From: an uncultured Bacteroidota bacterium
GTDB lineage: Bacteria > Bacteroidota > Bacteroidia > B-17B0 > Aurantibacillaceae
DNA: 36,144 nucleotides
Assembly: GCA_903928655.1 (NCBI GenBank)
Contig: CAIYSA010000304.1
Coordinates: forward strand, 1-36,144
Direction of reading: 5' to 3'
A program made the position numbers and the translations under genes. Each line of letters opens with the position of its first letter. The stretch's first letter is position 1. This document shows positions 27,520 to 34,609 of this stretch, one piece after another. The notes beneath the pieces are model-generated. The model was not told where the DNA came from and did not search any database. It worked only from the letters and a program-made list of their open reading frames with translations.

Positions 27520-30500
27520 TTAAAAATCTAACATCACACCAATTCTGATGGTACGAGGACGAGAGTAGTTACCAGGGCTATTTAAATATATTTTATATTG
27601 ATCTGTAAATCCTTGAGGACTAACATTACTATTTGTTGCTTGTTGGCCAGCAGCAGTATTTAAATAACCATCATCACTTGCATTTCCTGTATAATTATAT
27701 ACATTTTGGATATTACGAGTATTTAATAAATTTAAAACTTGTAAGTAAATATTTAAGGCTGCCTTTTTTTGCTTATCTCCTTCTTTTTTACCCCAAACCA
27801 ATTCAATGTCTTTATCAATACGTAAATTAGCTCTATACTGCCATGATTTTCCAGAACCATTTAAAGATCCTAAAATTGGAGCTTTACCACTTGTACCTTG
27901 ACCAGAAATTGGAGTAGCAATTGTATAACGTGTATATGGCGTACCTGATCCTATTAAGAAACTTAAGTTAGCACCCATGTTTTGGAAAATTTGAATGGTT
28001 TGTTGAGTCCCTTTTTTAGTTTTATTAAACTGAGGGCCTTTGTAATCTTTTCCTTGACCAAAACGGTAATCAAAAGTAAATACCATATTATGGCGTTGAT
28101 CATAATCAAGTGGCAAAGTAACACGAAGATTAGGTTGACCTGAGTTTGCTAAATTAGCGCCAGAACCAGCGCTAGATCCTGATCCTTCAGCAAATTGTAA
28201 TGTGTAATTAGCATCAAATTGTAAACCGTTTGTACGGCGCATTTGAAATTCTAATGATAAACCTTTAACAGTTCCAAAATCCTGATTAGCATAAGTTGTG
28301 TATGATTTAGGATACGCTTGAGTTACGTTTACAACAGTAACTTGATTTCTCATTTCCTTATAAAACGCAGTTACTTTTAAAACAGCATTTTTCTTTTCAT
28401 TTAAAATCTGATTATATCCCAATTCATAATCAATTGTTTTTTCGGGAGCTAAATTAGAATTAGTAATAAAAGGTAAACTAGAAGTAGACCCAATAAAATA
28501 ATAATCTTTTGGATCAAAACGCATGTCAATTCCAGTAGGACGCTGTGTTAAAACGTCATAATGTGCAAAGAACCCAGCAACATCGGATATAGGGAAAGAA
28601 AATGCAACACGAGGCATAATATTAATTTGAGGTTTATAATCCTTAAAGGCATTAACACTAAAAGGATTTTTAGAAGCAAAATCCGCATCTTTCAACCAAG
28701 GGCTAACCTTACCATCAACGGCAAGTCCTGTTGGATCAGAAATTTCTTTACCTTCTACGTTATACCAAGTTTTTCCATCTCTGTATCCTGTAATTTTTGG
28801 GTTTGCGCTTTTATTATCATCCACATAAACCACAAAATTATCTTTAATATTTTCTGGTCGACCTTCAGATTTTTCGCCAGCAGTATAAGCTTCTTGAAAT
28901 AAATACTGATCTTTCAATACTTTTTGATTAGCATCAAACCGATCTATACGAACACCAACGTTAAATTTAATGTCTTTAAAATCAAACTTATCTTGAATAT
29001 AACCAGAAACATAAATTGGTTTATAACCTCCACAATTTAAAGTCTGATTACCTTTATCATCTTTTTTATTTAAAAATTTATCTAAAGAAGTGTTGTTATT
29101 GTCTTTATTACCTAAATAATCATACCCATAATAATCAACAAGTGGAGATACCCCTTTAAACAATAAATCTGAAGCGCTAAACATACTTAACTTTAAATCG
29201 TCGGGATTTAATGCGTCAGTATTAATATAAGATTGATTGTTTGCTGCTAATCCCATTTGCTCGCGCAAGGATTTATCAAATTGGCTTTGTGATTCTGAAT
29301 TATAAACATAATTAGAATAATAATGGTTTTCTGATCCGCTTAATTCTGGCACTAAAATACTGTTTTTCGTATCTAAAGTTGTTAAATGCGTATTTGTTAA
29401 TTCACGCATACGAGTCCATAATCCAATTGGAGAAACAGAGTATCCTGTGTTATTTCTCTGGTCATATTCAAAACCTATCATTAGTGAGTGATTTTTTATA
29501 TCAGCAGAAAAATTTGAGGCGAAACGTAATTGTGAATTATCTGTTTTAGAATAACCATTATATTGTCGGCCTGTGGCAGAAAATAAACTGTAAATATTAG
29601 TTGGTCTATCACCATTAATAAAACCAAAATTACTTTGAACATTTTGAATAGTTGGCAAACTACCGTAATAATCAAAAACCTGAGACGTGTAATTAGCCGC
29701 AGTAGCATTAGTTTCACTTCTTTCGAATGTTACTTTACTTAGTGAACGGCCAGTATATTGCCAGTATGAACTATCAGTACCTGCAAAAACATTTACATAA
29801 TTTGATAAACCTGTATCAGCCGTAATATTAAATTTACCAATATATCCGTAATTAAAAATCTTGTCTTTATGTGAGTCATCCTGAGTTTTTGATTTTGATT
29901 TTTCATACGAAGCTAGAAAAGTGAAAAATGCATTTGAAATTACAGACTGTGATTTCTCTCTTTCAGCACCATTTTGAACCGTACCAAATTTTTGACGAAT
30001 ATTGGCGTAAGCTCTATAAGTTGTGTTTATTGTTTGAGGATTGTTTTGAGCATTATATAAAGAATATTCATAAACAAAACTATGCTGATTTCCATAATCA
30101 AAAGCACCACCTAAAGTTAAGTTTGTGTTAGGAGTTATTTTAAAGTCTAATTTCCCATTTAATTGAATACTACGACTTGCAACATTTTGACGGGCTTTAA
30201 CCTTATCAAAATCGCCTTCGGTAACATAATAAAGCGAAGGGCTAAAACCTTGACCTGATGGAGAAACAACTAATGGTGTAGTTTCAATTTCTTTTAATTT
30301 ATCATCTTTTAATTTATAAATTTTATTGTAAGAAGGGGTTGGATCTTTTTCATAGTTTCCTTGCCCTGAAAGAATAAATCCAATAACTGGCGTTTTATTT
30401 CCTGCAGAATCTTTCTTTTGCCAAACTGGTCCACCAACAGAAAAACCTAATGAATTATACCCATATGCATCCGTTAATTGTGAAGAAATTAATTCTACTC

Positions 30501-31203
30501 CACCAAAAAATTTACTTTGAGGACCGCGAGTAGTTACAGATATTACACCAGAAGTTGCATCACCATATTGTGCAGGTAATCCTCCTAAAATAACATTTAC
30601 TTGTTCAACACCTTGCTGAGGAACACCTAAACCACCAATTACTTTAACACCATCAACAAAATAAGTTGTGTTATTTGAACGTCCACCTCTAACATTTAAC
30701 GAACCCCCTTCATCTGCTTGAAAAACACCAGCTGTAGTTGCAGCAACAGAGTTAATGTTTTTTGTAGCCATATTTTGATACTCTTCACGAGTAACTGTTC
30801 CACCTGATTTAGTATCTGGATCAATTAACGGTTCTTGATAAGCCACAATTTCAACTTCGTCAAGCTTAACACCATCACCACTTTCCAAATCAATTGTGAT
30901 GTATGCTGTTTTTGATTCACTCACAGTAATTCCTTTATATTCTTTAGCCTTATATCCAACGTAAACACCTTTTACATCATATTTGCCTGGATTTAAGGGT
31001 TTAATCATTGCGTAACCATCCATGTCGGTAGTACCAACTGCCACTTGAACGCCGCCTTGGTAAGCGACCACATTAGCAAATGGAATCGCTTCTCCATTCG
31101 TTTTATCTTTTAATAAAACCTTTATAGCTCCTGGTGTTTGCGCATGCAACGCTACACTTGAAATAAACAGAGTTATGATTGATAGGTAGATTTTTCTTAA
31201 CAT
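27520..31203 (-). CDS. TonB-dependent receptor with carboxypeptidase-regulatory-like domain
   Basis: The 1227-residue outer-membrane protein has a signal peptide (about 1-21). It continues with a carboxypeptidase-regulatory-like domain (26-106), a linker with a possible TonB box (VKLDEVEIVAYQ, 112-123) and a plug (about 130-226, with LNVRGGRSNNTTYFVDGVKV). A large barrel ends in RTIRIGVMLDF. The usual job is TonB-driven uptake or signalling. The downstream partner is not a SusD-like lipoprotein but the 1438-residue secreted protein, which argues against a polysaccharide locus. The promoter TTG-N20-TATATTTA lies at 31244-31274. The receptor is first in a minus-strand operon of three. Confidence 0.93.
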   Translation of the reverse strand: MLRKIYLSIITLFISSVALHAQTPGAIKVLLKDKTNGEAIPFANVVAYQGGVQVAVGTTDMDGYAMIKPLNPGKYDVKGVYVGYKAKEYKGITVSESKTAYITIDLESGDGVKLDEVEIVAYQEPLIDPDTKSGGTVTREEYQNMATKNINSVAATTAGVFQADEGGSLNVRGGRSNNTTYFVDGVKVIGGLGVPQQGVEQVNVILGGLPAQYGDATSGVISVTTRGPQSKFFGGVELISSQLTDAYGYNSLGFSVGGPVWQKKDSAGNKTPVIGFILSGQGNYEKDPTPSYNKIYKLKDDKLKEIETTPLVVSPSGQGFSPSLYYVTEGDFDKVKARQNVASRSIQLNGKLDFKITPNTNLTLGGAFDYGNQHSFVYEYSLYNAQNNPQTINTTYRAYANIRQKFGTVQNGAEREKSQSVISNAFFTFLASYEKSKSKTQDDSHKDKIFNYGYIGKFNITADTGLSNYVNVFAGTDSSYWQYTGRSLSKVTFERSETNATAANYTSQVFDYYGSLPTIQNVQSNFGFINGDRPTNIYSLFSATGRQYNGYSKTDNSQLRFASNFSADIKNHSLMIGFEYDQRNNTGYSVSPIGLWTRMRELTNTHLTTLDTKNSILVPELSGSENHYYSNYVYNSESQSQFDKSLREQMGLAANNQSYINTDALNPDDLKLSMFSASDLLFKGVSPLVDYYGYDYLGNKDNNNTSLDKFLNKKDDKGNQTLNCGGYKPIYVSGYIQDKFDFKDIKFNVGVRIDRFDANQKVLKDQYLFQEAYTAGEKSEGRPENIKDNFVVYVDDNKSANPKITGYRDGKTWYNVEGKEISDPTGLAVDGKVSPWLKDADFASKNPFSVNAFKDYKPQINIMPRVAFSFPISDVAGFFAHYDVLTQRPTGIDMRFDPKDYYFIGSTSSLPFITNSNLAPEKTIDYELGYNQILNEKKNAVLKVTAFYKEMRNQVTVVNVTQAYPKSYTTYANQDFGTVKGLSLEFQMRRTNGLQFDANYTLQFAEGSGSSAGSGANLANSGQPNLRVTLPLDYDQRHNMVFTFDYRFGQGKDYKGPQFNKTKKGTQQTIQIFQNMGANLSFLIGSGTPYTRYTIATPISGQGTSGKAPILGSLNGSGKSWQYRANLRIDKDIELVWGKKEGDKQKKAALNIYLQVLNLLNTRNIQNVYNYTGNASDDGYLNTAAGQQATNSNVSPQGFTDQYKIYLNSPGNYSRPRTIRIGVMLDF

Positions 31204-31243
31204 ATAGATGATTTTAAATTAAAATTCGTTTTATTCTAGTCGA

Positions 31244-31274
31244 TAAATATATAAACCAAAGCTTATTGATGCAA
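31244..31274 (-). promoter_or_regulatory. Promoter of the TonB receptor operon
   Basis: The minus strand reads TTG (31272-31274), 20 bases, then TATATTTA (31244-31251), which differs from TAnnTTTG only at the last base. Transcription would start near 31237, about 35 bases before the ATG at 31203. Confidence 0.4.
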
Positions 31275-31490
31275 ATTTTTAATCGTGTTTTTTCTAATAA
31301 ATTGATACTCCGTGTGTTATTTTCCAATTTTTTTGTGTTAAAGGGTGCTAAACTTAACAACAATTAACACAATATTACTTAGAAAGCCTGTTTTTGTGAC
31401 CAATCATTTTTTAAATGGGAGTCGATTTTTGATAAGTGGTTTGTTTTTAAGAATAAGTGGTGAAAAGATTAAAGATTTAAAGATTGGAAG

Positions 31491-31620
31491 ATTACAAATT
31501 AACAGATTAAACAAAATTAAACTCTTTTATGATTCATAAAAAAGTTTGGAAGATCGAAGATTTAGATTGTATTAGAGCGTACTTATCAAATTTGCAATCT
31601 GTAATCTTTTAATTTGTAAT
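31491..31620. repeat. 19-bp inverted repeat with 92-bp spacer
   Basis: ATTACAAATTAACAGATTA (31491-31509) and TAATCTTTTAATTTGTAAT (31602-31620) are complementary at 18 of 19 positions. The 3' arm ends two bases before the stop of the small basic-protein gene. It is AT-rich, so chance cannot be excluded. As a foldback it might end transcription of that gene. Confidence 0.45.
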
Positions 31621-31622
31621 TA

Positions 31623-31991
31623 TTATTGTTTTACTTTTGATGTTCTTTCTTTGTGTTGTTTTGCAGTTTTACGTTTCCCTTGTTTATTGAATAAACGTTT
31701 AATAAATGGTTCGCGTTTATTAGCACGAATAGCCTGAGATTTGCCTTTACTGCGTTTCATGCGTTTACGAACTTCTTTTGTTTGTATGCGTTTGTGATGT
31801 GCCTTTATTTTTTTTTCTTCGGCACGTTTTGCAGCTCTATCTTCTTTCCATTTTTTTTTATCTGCCTTGCGAAGTTTTCTTTTACTTTTTATAGTTTGAT
31901 CTTTTTTAGGAGGGCCTCCGCTTTCTTGGGCTGGACAAGTATTTTGAATGAAACAAACAAAAACTAAACTTAAGATAAATCGTAAAAACAT
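31623..31991 (-). CDS. Small secreted, highly basic protein
   Basis: The 122-residue protein has a signal peptide (about 1-21, FILSLVFVCFIQNTCPAQ). The rest is almost entirely Lys, Arg, Glu and Gln (SKRKLRKADKKKWKEDRAAK, KRLFNKQGKRKTAKQHKERT). It has no hydrophobic core and is probably disordered or a charged helix with a very high isoelectric point. Such a protein could bind nucleic acid or acidic polysaccharide in the periplasm, but this is a guess. It follows the dCMP-deaminase gene by 19 bases on the same strand. I know no family name for it. Confidence 0.65.
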   Translation of the reverse strand: MFLRFILSLVFVCFIQNTCPAQESGGPPKKDQTIKSKRKLRKADKKKWKEDRAAKRAEEKKIKAHHKRIQTKEVRKRMKRSKGKSQAIRANKREPFIKRLFNKQGKRKTAKQHKERTSKVKQ

Positions 31992-32010
31992 ATTTATTTT
32001 TTAAAAAAAA

Positions 32011-32460
32011 TTATTTGTAATGGATTACTTGAACTCCAAATTTTCTAAGAAATTCAACCCCTTCATCGCTTGGGATTTTTTTAAATTCAGCATAACTTCG
32101 TCTGAAATAAACTTTTTTAATTCCTGTCGTATAAATAACTCTTGCGCAAGCAATACATGGAGAAAGAGTGACATATAAAGTACATCCTTCAATAGTTGTG
32201 TTATTTTTTACAGCATATAAAATAGCATTTTGTTCAGCATGAAGTGCTAAAGAACAACTTCCTTTACTATCTCGCGCGCAACCATCTTCTGGCCATTCAA
32301 TATCACAATTGTGAGTGCCTGCTGGTGGCCCATTATACCCTAATGAAACAATACGTGTTTCTTTTGTTAATACAGCGCCTACTTGTGCCTTAACGCAGTG
32401 TGAACGCAAGGCCAATTTTTCAGCAAGATCCATGTAAATTTCATCAAATGATGGCTTCAT
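32011..32460 (-). CDS. dCMP deaminase family protein
   Basis: The 149-residue zinc deaminase probably converts dCMP to dUMP for thymidylate synthesis. The catalytic HAE (74-76, LHAEQNAIL) and PCIAC (101-105) motifs supply the zinc ligands His74, Cys102 and Cys105 and the proton-shuttle Glu76. The preceding GYNGPPAGTHNC is typical of the ComEB/dCMP deaminase branch, as against cytidine or tRNA adenosine deaminases. Length is normal. It lies downstream of typA, separated by a terminator, and upstream of the small basic-protein gene. It is cytoplasmic. Confidence 0.92.
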   Translation of the reverse strand: MKPSFDEIYMDLAEKLALRSHCVKAQVGAVLTKETRIVSLGYNGPPAGTHNCDIEWPEDGCARDSKGSCSLALHAEQNAILYAVKNNTTIEGCTLYVTLSPCIACARVIYTTGIKKVYFRRSYAEFKKIPSDEGVEFLRKFGVQVIHYK

Positions 32461-32560
32461 ATTTTTTAGAAAATAAGGTAAGGTTTTAATAAAGCACGAA
32501 TATACGATTCTGTTTTTATAACCGATTAGTAATACTCTTTACTAATTAAATTTTAGTCAA

Positions 32561-32597
32561 AAAAAAGACCTTGAATAAGAATATTCAAAGTCTTTTT
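32561..32597 (-). terminator. Intrinsic terminator of typA
   Basis: GACCTTGAATA (32567-32577) pairs with TATTCAAAGTC (32582-32592), with one internal C-A mismatch. A seven-T run follows on the minus strand. It lies 22 bases past the typA stop. The hairpin head is the same as at 19102-19137, but the stem is longer. Confidence 0.75.
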
Positions 32598-32618
32598 ATA
32601 TGTTTTATTATTTAATTA

Positions 32619-34430
32619 TTAGCTATTTACTAATTGTTTACCGAAACGTTTACGTTCGTTTTCGTCTAAGTAAATTTTACGTAAACGAATAAATACAGGC
32701 GTAATCTCAACATATTCATCACCTTGAATATATTCCATTGCTTCTTCTAAGCTGAAATTAATTTTTGGAACGATACGCATTTTATCATCTGTACCAGACG
32801 CACGCATGTTTGTTAATTGTTTTTCTGTACAAATATTTACAACTAAATCATCAGGACGAATGTGTTCTCCGATAATCATACCTGGATAAATTTCATCACC
32901 TGCTCCTACAAAAAACTTACCACGATCTTGTAATTTATCAATTGAATATGCAACTGCAGTTCCTTTATCTTTAGAAATTAATACGCCAGCAATACGGCTA
33001 GGAATTGGTCCTTTCCAAGGCTCATAATCTTTAAAACGATGAGCCATAATAGCTTCACCAGCTGTAGCAGTTAAAACGTTATTACGTAAACCAATAATGC
33101 CACGAGCAGGGATTTCGAACTCAATATGAGTTAAATCTCCTTTTGCTTCCATTAGCATTAAACTACCTTTACGTTGAGTAACCAAATCAATTACTTTGGA
33201 TGCAGATTCTTGAGGAACATCTACTGATAAAACCTCAATTGGCTCACATTTTTTTCCGTCAATTTCTTTAACAATAACTTGTGGCTGACCTAATTGTAAC
33301 TCATACCCCTCACGACGCATAGTTTCAATTAATACAGATAGATGAAGAATACCACGACCAAATACTAAATAAGAATCAGGAGATGCTGTTTCTTCAACAC
33401 GCATTGCTAAGTTCTTTTCTAATTCTTTAAATAAACGGTCACGTAAGTGACGAGATGTAACAAATTTACCATCTTTTCCAAAGAAAGGAGAGTTGTTAAT
33501 TGTGAACAACATACTCATTGTTGGCTCATCAATTTTCATTGTTGGCATTGCTTCCGGACTATCAAAATCTGCAACTGTATCACCAATTTCAAATCCTTCA
33601 ATACCAGTAAATGCACAAATGTCTCCAGTTTGAACTTCAGTAACTTTAACTTTACCTAAACCTTCAAACACGTATAATTCTTTAATACGCGATTTTTGAA
33701 TTCTTCCATCACGTTTTACGACTGAAACCGGCATGTTTTCTTTTATTATACCACGAAAAACACGGCCAACAGCAATACGACCAATAAATGAAGAATAATC
33801 TAAAGATGTGATTTGTATTTGCAAGGATCCAACACGTTCAGGAGCAGTTGGGATATTTTCTAAAATAGTATCTAATAAATACGTTACATCAGTTGTAGGA
33901 GTTTTATAATCAGCTCCCATCCAACCAATTTTACTAGAACCAAATACAGTTGGAAAATTTAATTGATCTTCAGATGCATCTAGGTTGAAAAATAAGTCAA
34001 AAACTTGATCATGAACTTCGTCAGGACGACAGTTTGGTTTATCAACTTTATTTACTACAACAATTGCTTTTTTACCAGCAGCTATAGCTTTTTGAGTCAC
34101 AAAACGCGTTTGAGGCATTGGCCCTTCGAATGCATCTACTAATAAAATTACACCATCCGCCATATTTAATGTACGTTCCACTTCACCGCCAAAATCAGCA
34201 TGGCCTGGTGTGTCAATGATGTTAATTTTCGTTCCTTTATACATTACAGAAACGTTTTTAGCTAAAATAGTAATACCACGTTCACGCTCTAAGTCGTTAT
34301 TATCAAGGATTAACTCACCAGAAGCTTGATTTTCTCTAAATAAATTACACTGGTGTAAAATTTTATCTACTAAAGTAGTTTTCCCGTGATCGACATGGGC
34401 AATAATTGCAATGTTTCTAATTTCAGACAT
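32619..34430 (-). CDS. typA: Ribosome-associated GTPase TypA/BipA
   Basis: TypA is a translational GTPase that helps 50S assembly and growth under stress or cold. The 603-residue protein shows AHVDHGKTT near residue 11, RERGITI, DTPGHADFGGEVER and NKVDKP. EF-G-like domains and the TypA-specific C-terminus (about 480-603, VNICTEKQLTNMRASGTDDK) follow. I start it at the ATG at 34430 (MSEIRNIAIIAHVDHG). A longer reading from 34481 would begin at a TTG that is itself the -33 box of the promoter, so it cannot be transcribed from there. Length and start then agree with the family. It is followed by a strong terminator. Confidence 0.95.
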   Translation of the reverse strand: MSEIRNIAIIAHVDHGKTTLVDKILHQCNLFRENQASGELILDNNDLERERGITILAKNVSVMYKGTKINIIDTPGHADFGGEVERTLNMADGVILLVDAFEGPMPQTRFVTQKAIAAGKKAIVVVNKVDKPNCRPDEVHDQVFDLFFNLDASEDQLNFPTVFGSSKIGWMGADYKTPTTDVTYLLDTILENIPTAPERVGSLQIQITSLDYSSFIGRIAVGRVFRGIIKENMPVSVVKRDGRIQKSRIKELYVFEGLGKVKVTEVQTGDICAFTGIEGFEIGDTVADFDSPEAMPTMKIDEPTMSMLFTINNSPFFGKDGKFVTSRHLRDRLFKELEKNLAMRVEETASPDSYLVFGRGILHLSVLIETMRREGYELQLGQPQVIVKEIDGKKCEPIEVLSVDVPQESASKVIDLVTQRKGSLMLMEAKGDLTHIEFEIPARGIIGLRNNVLTATAGEAIMAHRFKDYEPWKGPIPSRIAGVLISKDKGTAVAYSIDKLQDRGKFFVGAGDEIYPGMIIGEHIRPDDLVVNICTEKQLTNMRASGTDDKMRIVPKINFSLEEAMEYIQGDEYVEITPVFIRLRKIYLDENERKRFGKQLVNS

Positions 34431-34450
34431 GTTTGTTTTTTTTAAGCGTG

Positions 34451-34481
34451 CAAAATTAGGGATTTTTATTGCAGAATCCAA
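34451..34481 (-). promoter_or_regulatory. Promoter of typA
   Basis: The minus strand reads TTG (34479-34481), 20 bases, then TAATTTTG (34451-34458), an exact TAnnTTTG with accepted spacing. Transcription would start near 34444, about 14 bases before the ATG at 34430, so it decides the typA start. Confidence 0.55.
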
Positions 34482-34581
34482 TTTATCTTATTGAAAATGT
34501 AGCAATTGGCGTTAAATAAAGGTTAATTTAATGCTTTTTGGCATAAAATTAAAGAATAATTACATTTATAAATTGTTATGC

Positions 34582-34589
34582 TACTTTTG
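34582..34589 (+). promoter_or_regulatory. -7 element upstream of the multihaem cytochrome
   Basis: TACTTTTG matches TAnnTTTG and lies about 20 bases before the TTG start at 34610. No good -33 TTG is seen at the expected distance. Confidence 0.4.
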
Positions 34590-34609
34590 AAGAAAATAAT
34601 TTTGCCGCA

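Larger units (their letters stand above)
31204..31622. other. Gene-free stretch upstream of the TonB receptor operon
   Basis: No protein-coding gene is convincing in these 419 bases. They contain the receptor promoter (31244-31274), a run of AAAGATT-type words (31470-31510) and an imperfect inverted repeat (31491-31620). A plus-strand frame of about 64 codons is low-complexity and has no homolog that I recognise. Confidence 0.5.

Noticed and set aside
22068-31203. Polysaccharide utilisation locus (SusC/SusD)
   Set aside because: There is a TonB receptor, but no SusD-like lipoprotein and no glycoside hydrolase or sulfatase is present.
31345-31539. Plus-strand frame of 64 codons upstream of the TonB operon
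   Set aside because: It is low complexity, rich in Leu, Lys and Ile, has no promoter and overlaps the inverted repeat.
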